A DNA stretch of 64,000 bases from positions 1-64,000 of the forward strand of contig DATKZT010000112.1 of NCBI GenBank assembly GCA_035527845.1, written 5' to 3'. The notes under the pieces are model-generated. The model did not search any database and was not told the origin of the DNA. It was given only the letters and a program-made list of their open reading frames with translations. Each line of letters starts with the position of its first letter. Position 1 is the first letter of the stretch. Origin of the DNA: JAUWKC01 sp035527845 (GTDB lineage Bacteria; Planctomycetota; Phycisphaerae; Sedimentisphaerales; Anaerobacaceae). A program made the translations under genes and the position numbers. This document shows, in pieces, positions 1 through 8,866 of the stretch.

Positions 1-845
1 TGATGCGCCAGGGACTCGGTCTGTCGAATGCCGAAATGCACAAGGTCTTTGCCCGCTGGAATCGCGGCAAGCTGGATTCATACCTGATCGAGATCACCCG
101 CGATATCCTCGCCCACAGGGACGAGGACGGCAACGAGGTGATTGACCTCATTCTGGATACGGCCGGTCAGAAGGGCACCGGCAAGTGGACCGTTGTGGCG
201 GCCCTGGACGCGGGCCAGCCCCTGACGCTGATCGGTGAGGCCGTTTTTGCGCGCTGTCTTTCGGCATTGAAGGAAGAACGTGTGCTGGCATCCGGGAAGC
301 TCAAAGGACCGAGCGGCAGCGTCAAGGCCGCGGGGAAGCTTCAGATGGTCAGGGATCTCGAACAGGCGCTGTACGCGTCGAAGATCGTCTCGTACGCCCA
401 GGGCTACCAGCTTATGCGCGCGGCGGCGTCAGAGTATGGGTGGAAGCTTAACTATGGTGGCGTGGCCCTGATGTGGCGCGGCGGCTGCATCATCCGGTCG
501 GTGTTTCTGGGCAAGATAAAGAAGGCGTTCGACAAAAACCCGAAGCTTGATAATCTGCTGCTGGACCCGTTTTTCAAGCGGGCCGTCCAGAAATGCCAGA
601 CCTCCTGGCGGCGGGTCGTCACCACCGCGGTCAAACTGGGCATCCCCGTTCCCGCCATGAGCGCCGCTCTGGCTTACTACGACGGGTATCGCCACGAACG
701 TCTGCCGCAGAACCTGTTGCAGGCCCAGCGGGATTACTTCGGCGCGCACACATACGAGCGTGTGGACAAGCCGCGAGGTGAGTTTTTCCATACGAACTGG
801 ACCGGCCGAGGCGGCACAACTCCCGCTTCAACATACAGTGTTTGA
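1..845 (+). CDS. gnd: 6-phosphogluconate dehydrogenase, C-terminal part (partial)
   Basis: The reading frame is already open at the left edge, so this is the last 280 or so residues of a protein that is normally about 470-480 residues. It would oxidatively decarboxylate 6-phosphogluconate to ribulose 5-phosphate with NADP in the cytoplasmic pentose phosphate pathway. The visible part is the all-helical C-terminal domain. It shows the family signature DTAGQKGTGKWT at about residues 52-63, KIVSYAQG near residue 128, and the tail segment QAQRDYFGAHTYER with the arginine and histidine that reach into the partner subunit's active site. The NADP-binding Rossmann domain lies outside the window. Identification is firm from these motifs. 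The first ATG, at position 3, is internal to the family alignment and should not be taken as the start. Confidence 0.95.
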   Translation, partial: MRQGLGLSNAEMHKVFARWNRGKLDSYLIEITRDILAHRDEDGNEVIDLILDTAGQKGTGKWTVVAALDAGQPLTLIGEAVFARCLSALKEERVLASGKLKGPSGSVKAAGKLQMVRDLEQALYASKIVSYAQGYQLMRAAASEYGWKLNYGGVALMWRGGCIIRSVFLGKIKKAFDKNPKLDNLLLDPFFKRAVQKCQTSWRRVVTTAVKLGIPVPAMSAALAYYDGYRHERLPQNLLQAQRDYFGAHTYERVDKPRGEFFHTNWTGRGGTTPASTYSV

Positions 846-850
846 GATAG

Positions 851-979
851 TTAATACCAATTGGAATTAGTTCTTGCGCTATGGTCAACCACAGGCCGGG
901 CCGTTAGCGACCCGCAAATAGGAGTTACGTCCCGAATTACGATTGCAGTGAGCGCATTTATTAAATCAAATTGGTATAA
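851..979. repeat. Inverted repeat pair flanking a 106-nt gene-free spacer
   Basis: TTAATACCAATT at 851-862 is matched by AATTGGTATAA at 969-979 in the opposite orientation. The pair lies just after the gnd stop, and no credible gene lies between the arms. A half-copy, TTATACCAAATT, occurs at about 49032-49043. This could be a small non-autonomous element, or simply a shared AT-rich promoter-like motif. Nothing else was recognised between 846 and 1045. Confidence 0.35.
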
Positions 980-1045
980 TACCGTGGAACTTCCGGTCTA
1001 TGGCACTGCCCCAGTCGTGGAGTGACAAGTGCGACAGCCGGAATT

Positions 1046-2038
1046 CTAATAATCGAGTCTGTTATATTCGTCCTGGATTTGGTCGAGGTTTAGGTTGTGG
1101 ATGTTGCCGCGGTGGATGATGAGCCGGTAGCGGAGGGTGAGTGGTTTATCGCGGGAGAGGGCGACGGGCTCTCGGCCGGGCCAAACGGGGTTCTGCATGG
1201 CCCGCTTTCGGCGGAGTATCCAAAGGTGGGGATAGCCGGGATTGGATTGGTGGGACAGAATTGCCAGGCCGGTCGGCTTGCCGTCGCCGTCGAAATCGCC
1301 TGAGAAATCCATCCATGGCGCGGCCGGCAGCGGAGTCAGATTGGGTTCAACCGGACCTGCGGGGCCGACAAACTCCATACCATCCGGCAGTCTTATCCTT
1401 GCTGAAAAGCCCCCATATTCCTTCTTATTGTCCGCACCGCCGATGCGAACGCCGTCCTCGAGGGCCAGCAGGCTAATCTCGAAATCAATTTTGCGAATGT
1501 CACCTTGTGCCGGGTGAACCGTAATAGTGGTCGTCTCATCGATGAACGGCTTTTGCTCGCCGCTCGCGTCGGTCCAGAGCGGGGACTTCCAGAAGACCCG
1601 CACCCGCAGAGAACGAGATTCACAGTTGTCTGCGAGTATCCGGGCCTCACAAACGTCCCACTGAATGTTGATTAGGGACCAGCTATCTCCGACGCGCTTG
1701 TCGCCGATATATACCTGATGCCACGCCCAGAAGATGCCTCGGTGATGAGGGTGGTCTTCGGGAAAGTCCTCGGTTAGGATTTGGCCGTCGAGGCCGTAAA
1801 GCGGATGCACATAATTGGCCCGTGTGTATTTGCCGTCAAGGGACCTGGGCCCGCGCTGATAGAAAAGCACCTTCTGGCCGCCTTCGGCAAAGAGAATGCC
1901 ATTGGCGCTTTCGAGGACTTCGATTCGGCCGCAGGGCGGTACGTCCGGCCGGCCGCTGACAGAATTGCAGCCAAGCACTGAAATAATGACACATAACAAC
2001 AATATGGCGATGGCAAAGGCGGCTCTTGACTCTTTCAT
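1046..2038 (-). CDS. DUF6807 (PmoA-family) lipoprotein
   Basis: This is a 330-residue exported protein. It has a hydrophobic N-terminus ending in a lipobox (VLGC, cysteine 24), so it is probably anchored to a membrane outside the cytoplasm. The rest matches the DUF6807 family, often misnamed methane oxygenase PmoA in databases; it has no resemblance to a membrane monooxygenase subunit. The motif DHPHHRG at residues 95-101 is shared with the three other DUF6807 proteins here (17345, 18579, 19849) and could bind metal or substrate. The C-terminal part differs from the other copies. Function is unknown; the company of these paralogues suggests sugar or glycoside processing. It is divergent from the gene at 2338, and its 300-bp upstream region is shared. 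Confidence 0.8.
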   Translation of the reverse strand: MKESRAAFAIAILLLCVIISVLGCNSVSGRPDVPPCGRIEVLESANGILFAEGGQKVLFYQRGPRSLDGKYTRANYVHPLYGLDGQILTEDFPEDHPHHRGIFWAWHQVYIGDKRVGDSWSLINIQWDVCEARILADNCESRSLRVRVFWKSPLWTDASGEQKPFIDETTTITVHPAQGDIRKIDFEISLLALEDGVRIGGADNKKEYGGFSARIRLPDGMEFVGPAGPVEPNLTPLPAAPWMDFSGDFDGDGKPTGLAILSHQSNPGYPHLWILRRKRAMQNPVWPGREPVALSRDKPLTLRYRLIIHRGNIHNLNLDQIQDEYNRLDY

Positions 2039-2219
2039 CCCTTTTTCTCCGATATATCACACAAAATGCGGTGTCACGGCCTGCAAATTATAACGCCATT
2101 TGCTGAGGGTGCAAAACCCGTTTTTGACCGCTGACCTAAAGCCACAGCTGCGGGCCGAATGCATTTTTGTGGCGAGCCGGCGGCGGCCGCAAGGCTTCGC
2201 TGACGATTTTGCCAAAAAA

Positions 2220-2249
2220 TTGCCTGATGATTGCATCCGCCGATACAAT
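2220..2249 (+). promoter_or_regulatory. Candidate sigma70-type promoter upstream of 2338/uxaC
   Basis: TTGCCT (2220-2225) and TACAAT (2244-2249) are separated by 18 nt. The expected start would leave a leader of about 80 nt before the small gene at 2338. A short GC-rich hairpin, GCCGACC paired with GGTCCGGC, lies within this leader at about 2271-2297. The match is by eye only. Confidence 0.4.
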
Positions 2250-2337
2250 CTGGTACTTTAACGGCAGGAAAGCCGACCGGCTCCGTTTGGTCCGGCCCAA
2301 TCAGTTACTTCTGAATTAGAACAGGGAGAAGGATGGC

Positions 2338-2559
2338 ATGTTCAAAATCTTATGGCTCAGCGCCGCGGGGATCCTTGCGATAGCGTGGATAATCTACGGT
2401 GTGTGGCGACTCATAGAGAACTACAGGGAAAAGAGAAGACCGAAACCAACGACGAAACACCTCAGCGAAGTCAAGAAGTCGTTGGACGACTACAGCAAGA
2501 AGCTCGCAGATTTTAAGAAACCGACCTACAAACAAGACGACAAGAAACCCGGCAAATAG
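2338..2559 (+). CDS. Small single-pass membrane protein, unknown function
   Basis: This is a 73-residue protein with one N-terminal membrane segment (about residues 4-24) followed by a highly charged, lysine-rich cytoplasmic-type tail. The tail could form a short helix (about residues 42-60). The start has a good ribosome binding site (AGGGAGAAGG, 6-10 nt upstream). It lies 32 nt before uxaC on the same strand and probably shares its transcript. No family was recognised. Confidence 0.65.
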   Translation: MFKILWLSAAGILAIAWIIYGVWRLIENYREKRRPKPTTKHLSEVKKSLDDYSKKLADFKKPTYKQDDKKPGK

Positions 2560-2591
2560 ACGAGAATATGCGTCCATCATGAGGTATAGAA

Positions 2592-4007
2592 ATGGCTGCT
2601 GAATTCATATCGGAAGATTTCCTGCTGCAAAACGAAATTGCCAAGATACTTTACCACGAACACTCGGAGAAGATGCCCATCTACGATTATCACTGTCACC
2701 TGCCGGCCGATAAAATCGCCGCCGACCACAGATTCGACAATCTTGCACAAATATGGCTTTACGGCGACCACTACAAGTGGCGGGCGATGCGTGCCAACGG
2801 CGTAAACGAACGCTATTGCACCGGTGACGCGCGCGATTACGAGAAGTTCGAAAAGTGGGCACAGACTGTCCCTCACACGATCTGCAATCCGCTTTATCAC
2901 TGGACCCACATGGAGCTGAAGGACCCGTTCGGCATAAAAAACAAGCTGCTCAATCCCGAGACGGCAAAGGAAATCTACGAGGCATGCAGCGAAATGCTCA
3001 GAACGCCGCAGTTCAGCGTGCGCAACATCCTTCGCAAAATGAACGTCAAGCTGATTTGCACCACAGAGGGGCCGCTCGATTCTTTGGAGCACCACCGCAA
3101 GATAAAAGAAGATAATTTCGAGATAAAAGTTTATGGTGCGCTTCGCCCCGACAAGGGCCTGGCCGTCGAGGACCTCTCCACACTGAACGCCTGGATTGAC
3201 AAGCTCGAGGGCGTCTGTGACACGGAGATAAGGAGCTTCAGCTCATACATTGCGGCGCTGCGGGAGCGGCACCACTTTTTCCACGAAAGCGGCTGCCGGC
3301 TCTCTGACTACGGTCTGGAAACCGCTTACGCGGAAGACTACAAGGAACGCGAAATCAAAAGTATCTTCAATAAAATAAGGTCCGGCAAGCAGCTCGACCA
3401 GACTGAGCAGCTCAAGTTCAAATCCGCGATGATGTTCGAGTTCACCCTGATGGACTATGAATGCGGATGGGTCATGCAGCTTCATCTCGGCGCGCTGAGG
3501 AACGTCAATACTCGAATGCAAAGGACACTCGGGCCCGACTGCGGATTCGATTCGATCGGCGATTTCGAGGTAGCGCGGCCGCTGGCCAAGTTCCTCGACC
3601 GGCTCGACAAAAACAACCAACTGCCAAAGACCATTCTGTATAACCTCAATCCGAGAGATAATGCCCTTATGGCAACAATGATTGGCAATTTTCAGGACGG
3701 CTCTGCGGTCGGCAAGATACAGTGGGGCTCGGCGTGGTGGTTCCTCGATCAGAAAGACGGCATGGAAGAGCAGATGCGGACGCTTTCGAATATGGGACTG
3801 CTGAGCCGGTTTGTCGGCATGCTTACGGACTCACGCAGCTTCCTGTCTTATCCGAGGCACGAGTATTTCCGGCGGATACTGTGTAACATGCTGGGCGCCG
3901 ACGTCGAAGCGGGACTGATACCGGCGGATATGGAGCTGCTCGGAAAAATGGTCGAGGACGTCTGCTTCAACAATGCTAAAAACTATTTCCCCATGGAGCT
4001 CGACTAA
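2592..4007 (+). CDS. uxaC: Glucuronate/galacturonate isomerase
   Basis: Cytoplasmic enzyme (EC 5.3.1.12) that converts D-glucuronate to fructuronate and D-galacturonate to tagaturonate, the entry step of hexuronate breakdown. At 471 residues it has the usual family length. The amidohydrolase-type metal motif DYHCH (histidines 34 and 36) is near the N-terminus, followed by the typical LPADKIAAD segment. Family-typical stretches occur through the middle (GDHYKWRAMR, CNPLYHWTHMEL) and near the C-terminus (LTDSRSFLSYPRHEYFRRILC). The stop overlaps the stop of the convergent gene at 4004 by 4 nt. KDG kinase and KDPG aldolase genes at 26.8-30.8 kb would act further down the same route; the mannonate or altronate steps are not seen as classical genes here. 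Confidence 0.95.
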   Translation: MAAEFISEDFLLQNEIAKILYHEHSEKMPIYDYHCHLPADKIAADHRFDNLAQIWLYGDHYKWRAMRANGVNERYCTGDARDYEKFEKWAQTVPHTICNPLYHWTHMELKDPFGIKNKLLNPETAKEIYEACSEMLRTPQFSVRNILRKMNVKLICTTEGPLDSLEHHRKIKEDNFEIKVYGALRPDKGLAVEDLSTLNAWIDKLEGVCDTEIRSFSSYIAALRERHHFFHESGCRLSDYGLETAYAEDYKEREIKSIFNKIRSGKQLDQTEQLKFKSAMMFEFTLMDYECGWVMQLHLGALRNVNTRMQRTLGPDCGFDSIGDFEVARPLAKFLDRLDKNNQLPKTILYNLNPRDNALMATMIGNFQDGSAVGKIQWGSAWWFLDQKDGMEEQMRTLSNMGLLSRFVGMLTDSRSFLSYPRHEYFRRILCNMLGADVEAGLIPADMELLGKMVEDVCFNNAKNYFPMELD

Positions 4008-4879
4008 CGCTCACTGCCTTGCAGGTCCGCCACGTCCACAAAGACATCACCGACAACAAGGCACCGAACGCTCTCGACGTTGAGTTGCGGCGTCATAATT
4101 GTCGCGTTTTTTCCGTCAGGCCGCCAATCAGTGATTAAGCCGACCGCCAGATCACGCCCCCTGCCGTCACTCAGAGCGACAAGATGGTGAATAACACTGC
4201 TCGGATTGAACTGGCGCCGCGGCTGAACGGCTACCGTCGCCAAATCAATATCGTAAAGACCGGAACCCCGAAAATATCTCCTGAAGCGCTCGAGACGATA
4301 GTCTCGTCTGTGCTCCGGTGACTTTACCGGCATATCAGGGGGACACTCAATCACATCGAGCCTAAGTTCAGAAGGGTTCAGGCCCGAAAGCACCGGGCCC
4401 AGCTCGTCGCTTCGCTGCACTGCAATAATCTGTTCGGGTTGAAGGACTCGTTGCAGCGTCCACCACAACGCGGCAGCGGCGGGCCCCCGCACCAGACCGG
4501 GCGTATCAATAAGAACCAGGGGCGCGGCATCAGACGCCTGCCGAACACACTGCACAACAGCAGCCGTCAACTGCAGCAGATGGCCGAGAGGCGTGACGTC
4601 GCCCACGAAGCTAATACCTGCGGGGCCGAGCTCCTCCAAATCAGTTTCGGCATTGGCGACAACAGCCCAACCTACGGTCGTGGGCGGGCCCAGATGAGAC
4701 TGACCTATGTCCGCATCGACAATGGCAACCGGCTGCCTCGAAGCGATGCGCCTCGCCATCGCGCCGATCAGCGTGGTCTTGCCGGTGTCGGAGGCGCCGA
4801 GGACCAGACACACACCTTCTGCTGTGAACCCCTCGTTCAACAGCCGCTCCGCGATCCTATCCGCCCAATCCGGTGACAT
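4004..4879 (-). CDS. Clp1/Grc3-like P-loop polynucleotide kinase
   Basis: The 291-residue protein has a Walker A GASDTGKTT at about residues 28-36 and the Clp1-type switch DADIGQSHLGPP at about residues 56-67. These features define the Clp1/Grc3 P-loop family (CLP1_P domain). Eukaryotic and archaeal members phosphorylate 5'-hydroxyl RNA or DNA ends. The bacterial copies are much less studied. The C-terminal 80 residues (from about residue 210) form a separate small domain that I do not recognise. The gene converges with uxaC and starts 18 nt after the nitroreductase stop, so those two minus-strand genes may be co-transcribed. A role in RNA repair is inference. Confidence 0.8.
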   Translation of the reverse strand: MSPDWADRIAERLLNEGFTAEGVCLVLGASDTGKTTLIGAMARRIASRQPVAIVDADIGQSHLGPPTTVGWAVVANAETDLEELGPAGISFVGDVTPLGHLLQLTAAVVQCVRQASDAAPLVLIDTPGLVRGPAAAALWWTLQRVLQPEQIIAVQRSDELGPVLSGLNPSELRLDVIECPPDMPVKSPEHRRDYRLERFRRYFRGSGLYDIDLATVAVQPRRQFNPSSVIHHLVALSDGRGRDLAVGLITDWRPDGKNATIMTPQLNVESVRCLVVGDVFVDVADLQGSER

Positions 4880-4897
4880 CGAAATACCCGTCCCCCG

Positions 4898-5485
4898 TCA
4901 GTCGCGGCAATAACCTACAGTGACCATGTAGATGGGTTCAAACTTCTTTGGCAATGACAGGACTCCTCCAACGGAAGCGTCATCGAAAGCGCCAACGGCC
5001 ACCGAGCCCAGTCCGAGAGCTTCGGCCTGAAGGTGAACGTTTTGTGCGGCATGGCCTGCCTCCATAAAGACATAACGAATGCCCCGTTTGCCGTATCGGC
5101 CGGTCGTTCTGCTGAACTGGGCCGCAAAAACCAGCGTCAGGGGCGCAGCCTCAATGAACTTCTGCCCCCAGGCGGCAGAAGCAAGCGCCGGCCGCAGGTC
5201 CTGCTCGGTGAGCTTCTCAAGGGTGTGCCTATCCGACAAATAACGAAACAAACCGTCCGCGGTAAGGACGAAAAGTTCCAGTGGATAGGTGGCTCCCGCC
5301 GAGGGTGCTGTTCGATAGCCGCCGCGGGCGCTGTGACCCTGTGCCGCCCATACCAACTGCCCGATCTGCTCAATGGTCAGCGCCTGCGCGGTGAAGTCGC
5401 GCCGCGACCGCCGCACAGCCATCACCTGCTCCAAAGGCAGCGAGCCTTTCATGTCCGGCTCAGGAAGAACTGTTACCGTAGCCAT
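4898..5485 (-). CDS. SagB-type nitroreductase family oxidoreductase
   Basis: This 195-residue protein belongs to the FMN-dependent nitroreductase fold, in the subgroup of SagB/ThcOx-like dehydrogenases. The evidence is the N-terminal RRSRRDF, the PSAGATYPLELFV stretch (FMN-binding serine and the substrate-side region), and GHAAQNVHLQAEALGLGSVAVGAF. SagB proteins oxidise azolines in peptide natural products, but many members stand alone with unknown substrates. No cyclodehydratase (YcaO) is visible nearby, so an azole biosynthesis role is not supported. I chose the ATG at 5485; a TTG lies two codons upstream. It is probably cytoplasmic. Confidence 0.85.
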   Translation of the reverse strand: MATVTVLPEPDMKGSLPLEQVMAVRRSRRDFTAQALTIEQIGQLVWAAQGHSARGGYRTAPSAGATYPLELFVLTADGLFRYLSDRHTLEKLTEQDLRPALASAAWGQKFIEAAPLTLVFAAQFSRTTGRYGKRGIRYVFMEAGHAAQNVHLQAEALGLGSVAVGAFDDASVGGVLSLPKKFEPIYMVTVGYCRD

Positions 5486-5591
5486 TGTCAATACCCCATA
5501 TCATCTGGACCACCCCTATGATACCCATGGGCAGCCGGCAAGTCCAGAGACTCAAATCTGAGGCGCCCGAGGTAAGTTCAAACTTGAAGAT

Positions 5592-6347
5592 TCACCAAGC
5601 CGGGCAGAGTATCTCCATCCTGAGACCCCTGCTGTCGCGCTGGGGGCCGGGCGGCAGGGTTCTGGCCTTGCCCCTGACCGCCTGGGCCGCGGTCCAGGCA
5701 GCGACAAGTGCATCCAGGGCATCATCCATGCCATAACCGTCTGGAGCGGCGTCGGCTAAAACGTCTCCTACATTGGTGAAGGCTCTGTCAAGTAAGTGAT
5801 AACGATGAGCCTGTCCGGGGACGGTCTTTTTGTTCTGGAGAAGTGACACGCCGCCGTTGAGGGCGTAAAACGAAATCTCAGGGTGAATTTCACGCACGCG
5901 GTTCTGAAGCGCGGGCGTCATCAAGTCATCCACCTCGCGGATTTTTTCCAGCAGGGCGAAGCTCTGCCTGCTCAGCTTTTTGCCGGAATGCTCAAGTGAA
6001 ATTGCGCAGGCCGTCTCATAATCATCTGCCAACAGGCACGGCCTGACCGGAGCCGGAAACACGCTGCTCGCGCGGGGACCACGGAGAAGCCTGCGAGCTT
6101 CGATGTCGCACGCACGGGCCGCTTCACCGTCACTAAGGCCTATTGGAATATCCACGCAGAGCAGTTCGCAATTTCCTGTCTCGGCGAGAACTTCGGCAAA
6201 GGTACACGATACGAAAAGGCTTTTCATCGCGAGAAAAGGACCAGCATGCGGCCCGCCGCTCTTGTTGACTGCGCGGGCAACGGCAACACACCAGCCTCCC
6301 CTGCATCCATCTACGCCCGCAACTTGAAATGATTTTGGTCTTGACAT
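5592..6347 (-). CDS. DUF429 family protein (predicted RNase H-like fold)
   Basis: The 251-residue protein begins with VAGVDGCRGGWCVA and continues with VDIPIGLSDG, CDIEARRLLRGPRASSVF and a C-terminal DALDALVAAWTA. These are the hallmark segments of DUF429. The family is predicted to have an RNase H-like fold with acidic catalytic residues (the aspartate of VDGCRGGW, the aspartate of VDIPIGL, and the DALDAL pair), all present here. Its biological role is not established. It stands between the nitroreductase and the THEP1 gene, with the dispersed repeat at 6406-6490 just upstream. Confidence 0.85.
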   Translation of the reverse strand: MSRPKSFQVAGVDGCRGGWCVAVARAVNKSGGPHAGPFLAMKSLFVSCTFAEVLAETGNCELLCVDIPIGLSDGEAARACDIEARRLLRGPRASSVFPAPVRPCLLADDYETACAISLEHSGKKLSRQSFALLEKIREVDDLMTPALQNRVREIHPEISFYALNGGVSLLQNKKTVPGQAHRYHLLDRAFTNVGDVLADAAPDGYGMDDALDALVAAWTAAQAVRGKARTLPPGPQRDSRGLRMEILCPAW

Positions 6348-6405
6348 CGTTTAGTTTCTGGCACCAGCTTATGATAGAATTTTGCTCTGTTGAAAAGCCT
6401 CAGTG

Positions 6406-6490
6406 CCATTGTGAGCGCAGCGAAGAATCCCGCCGTTTTCGAGCGATAAAGAGATTCTTCACTTCGCTTTGCTCCGTTCAGAATGACATT
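6406..6490. repeat. Dispersed palindromic repeat, copy 1
   Basis: The left arm reads CATTGTGAGCGCAGCGAAG and the right arm ends CTTCGCTTTGCTCCGTTCAG AATG with the complementary sequence, so the unit can fold into a long hairpin. Related copies lie at 8867-8970 and 12910-13001. It fills the space between DUF429 and the end of the NTPase gene and touches its stop. Confidence 0.7.
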
Positions 6491-7032
6491 TATCGGGGGT
6501 TACAACAGAGCAATAGAATTTCTAAAATCTCAGCTATTGTTTCGTCACGATTCTGTGGGGTCAAATCAAACAGCCTGATGTCGGGATAATTCTTCACTTC
6601 GGAGACGAATCCGCCGCCTTTCTGTGCGACCGTGGCCAGCACCGAACGGTCGGAACGAAAGAGCCTCCGGACGGCGTCAACAAACTTCTCGGAGAAACAC
6701 TCCATTTTGCCAATCTCGTCGATAACAAAGAGCTGCACATCGGTTCGGTCCGGGTCCAGCACTGGCACCACATCTTTTTCGAAGCCCGCAATGCCCACGC
6801 CATACTTGCCGACCTTTGCGGGACTCTTGATATCGGTGTGGGCAAGTATTCCGCTTTCTCCGTCGAGGCGCACCCAGCGAAAGCCTTTGCGCACACCGTG
6901 CGTGCGAATTTCCTCGGTGTAAAAGCCCGCGACCTTAATCCGGTCCAGGCCGGCAATGAGCTTCATTACGGCGGTTGTCTTGCCGCAGCCGGGCAGGCCG
7001 GTCAGCAGTATTCTCGCGGGTCTTGATTCCAT
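6490..7032 (-). CDS. THEP1-type nucleoside-triphosphatase
   Basis: The 180-residue P-loop protein has Walker A GLPGCGKTT at residues 12-20, VAGFYTEEIR typical of the THEP1/NTPase_1 family, and Walker B LFVIDEIGKME at about residues 99-109. Characterised members (Aquifex THEP1, human NTPCR) slowly hydrolyse several NTPs; their cellular role is unclear. The length fits the family. The stop lies at the edge of the dispersed repeat, so the last few residues (LLLCCNPR) may be repeat-derived. It begins 27 nt after the polX stop and may be transcribed with it. Confidence 0.88.
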   Translation of the reverse strand: MESRPARILLTGLPGCGKTTAVMKLIAGLDRIKVAGFYTEEIRTHGVRKGFRWVRLDGESGILAHTDIKSPAKVGKYGVGIAGFEKDVVPVLDPDRTDVQLFVIDEIGKMECFSEKFVDAVRRLFRSDRSVLATVAQKGGGFVSEVKNYPDIRLFDLTPQNRDETIAEILEILLLCCNPR

Positions 7033-7059
7033 ATCGTTGATGCCCTGTGAATCCGGTGC

Positions 7060-8790
7060 TCAACGTTTCCTCTTTGCGGCAATCCAGCTCTTTATTCTGG
7101 CGGCCGGCAGGGTATTCAGGACGTCGGCCTTCGTGGCCCAGCCGCGGGCGGCGGTCGCCACGCCAAAGCCCATCAAGCCGAGACTCTCAATGCTGTGAGC
7201 ATCTGTGCCCAGGACAAGTTTTACGCCTGCCTCGACGGCCATTTTGCAGTGGATGTCCTTGAGATCCAAACGCCAGGGGTTCGCATTTACCTCCAGAGCA
7301 GTGTGTGTTTGGGCGGCATGTTCAATTACAGCGGCCATATCGATATCCATTGCCTCGCGCTGGCCGATAAGCCTGCCCGTCGGATGGCCGATGCAGCTAA
7401 CGTAAGGGTTGTCCATCGCCTTGAGCGTTCGCTTTGTGACCTTTTCGCGCGGGCTGCCGAGCCCTGAGTGAATGGAAGCAATCACAAAATCGAGTTCCGC
7501 AAGGAGCCTGTCATCGAAGTCGAGAGAGCCGTCGCCAAGAATATCGACCTCGCTTCCCGCCAGGATTGTTATGCCTTTGAGTTTTTGGTTGAGCTTTCGG
7601 ATTTGCTCAATTTGTGCAGCCAGGCGTTTCGCCGACAGGCCGTTTGCAATGCCCGACGATTGAGAGTGGTCTGTGATGCAGATATATTTATAACCCATAT
7701 CCTTTGCGGCCTGAGCCAGTTCGGAGATATCACAATTGCCGTCGGAGGCGTTGGTATGAACGTGCATGTCGCCCTTTATATCTTTCGGCTGGATCAGCTC
7801 AGGCAGCGAGTGGCTCCTTGCGGCATCAACCTCGCCACGGTCTTCCCTGAGCACCGGCTCGATATAGTCAAGACCGAGCTTCTGATAGATACCTTCTTCA
7901 ACGAGCCCCGCAACTATCTTGTCTCCTTTTAAAAGGCCATACTCATTCAATTTAAGTTTTGCCTTTACGGCGATTTCCCTAAGACGGACGTTGTGCTGCT
8001 TCGACCCTGTGAAATACTGTGCCGCGGCGCCGAAGCTCTCCTGCGGCACGACGCGAACGTCAACGTGCACGGGCACAGTTTCAGTCTCGATAATCGCCGA
8101 GCCTTTTGTCGGTCCGGAAGCAAGGACCTGCTGCACGAACGAAGCGGAGGTAAAGGCCTCTACTATTTGCTTACCCTCGCCGGCGGTGACAAGTATATCG
8201 ACGTCACCGATTGTCTCGGCGCGCCGGCGGAGAGAGCCGGCAGGCTGAATCCTCTCGATGCCGGTCTGTGTCTGCAGGAAATCTATGACCAACTGTGCCG
8301 CCGCCAGGGCCTGGTCGAGTCGAATCCGCCCGGTCGATTTATCCCTAAACTCTATACCTCTGGCAATGGCCGCGGCCTTCTTGTCACCGAAGCCCGGCAA
8401 TTGGGCAACCGAGCCGTCTTCAATCGCGCGCTTCAACTCGGCAACGGTTTTTATTTTGAGGTTTTCGTAAACAGCCTTTACGCCCTTCGGCCCCACGCCA
8501 GGTATGGTGAGCAGCTCCAGTAATGTCGATGGGATTTTCTTCAGCAGCTCCTGGTGAGCGGTTATCGTTCCGGTCTTTACGAATTCGTCGATCTTGGCCA
8601 GACTTGATTTGCCTATGCCCGGCGTCTGCGCCAGACGACCATTTGCCAGCAGCTCTGCGACATCGGTCGGCATCTCAGAAATCAAACGAGCGACCCTGCG
8701 GTAAGTGTTGACGCGGAAACGGTCCTCGCCGAGGATTTCCATAATATCGGCCATCTGCTCGAAAAGCTCACTTAGAACCGCGTTCTTCAT
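7060..8790 (-). CDS. polX: DNA polymerase X with 3'-5' exonuclease (PHP) domain
   Basis: This 576-residue protein has the bacterial PolX layout. An N-terminal 8-kDa-like helical region and helix-hairpin-helix motifs come first (TPGIGKSSLAKI, TIPGVGPKGVK, LPGFGDKKAAA). The nucleotidyltransferase palm follows, with DVDIL supplying catalytic aspartates near residue 200. The C-terminal PHP domain starts at about residue 325 with DMHVHTNASDG and contains the further metal ligands ITDHS, GSEVD, SIHSG and LGTDAH. It would fill gaps and process ends in base excision repair. I start it at the ATG at 8790, which begins MKNAVLSELFEQM as in other PolX proteins; an ATG at 8838 would add 16 residues unlike the family. 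Both sets of catalytic residues look intact. Confidence 0.95.
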   Translation of the reverse strand: MKNAVLSELFEQMADIMEILGEDRFRVNTYRRVARLISEMPTDVAELLANGRLAQTPGIGKSSLAKIDEFVKTGTITAHQELLKKIPSTLLELLTIPGVGPKGVKAVYENLKIKTVAELKRAIEDGSVAQLPGFGDKKAAAIARGIEFRDKSTGRIRLDQALAAAQLVIDFLQTQTGIERIQPAGSLRRRAETIGDVDILVTAGEGKQIVEAFTSASFVQQVLASGPTKGSAIIETETVPVHVDVRVVPQESFGAAAQYFTGSKQHNVRLREIAVKAKLKLNEYGLLKGDKIVAGLVEEGIYQKLGLDYIEPVLREDRGEVDAARSHSLPELIQPKDIKGDMHVHTNASDGNCDISELAQAAKDMGYKYICITDHSQSSGIANGLSAKRLAAQIEQIRKLNQKLKGITILAGSEVDILGDGSLDFDDRLLAELDFVIASIHSGLGSPREKVTKRTLKAMDNPYVSCIGHPTGRLIGQREAMDIDMAAVIEHAAQTHTALEVNANPWRLDLKDIHCKMAVEAGVKLVLGTDAHSIESLGLMGFGVATAARGWATKADVLNTLPAARIKSWIAAKRKR

Positions 8791-8866
8791 GGGCGCGATT
8801 ATATCTGGACAACGGCAAATTAAAAGTGATAATTCCATAGTGGTCCGTAACGCCTGAAATGGCGCG

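Noticed and set aside
1046..2038. Reading DUF6807 proteins as methane monooxygenase subunit PmoA
   Set aside because: They are soluble exported proteins without the multiple membrane helices of PmoA; no pmoB or pmoC is present.
4898..5485. SagB-like gene as part of an azole-peptide (RiPP) cluster
   Set aside because: No YcaO cyclodehydratase, precursor peptide or exporter lies nearby.
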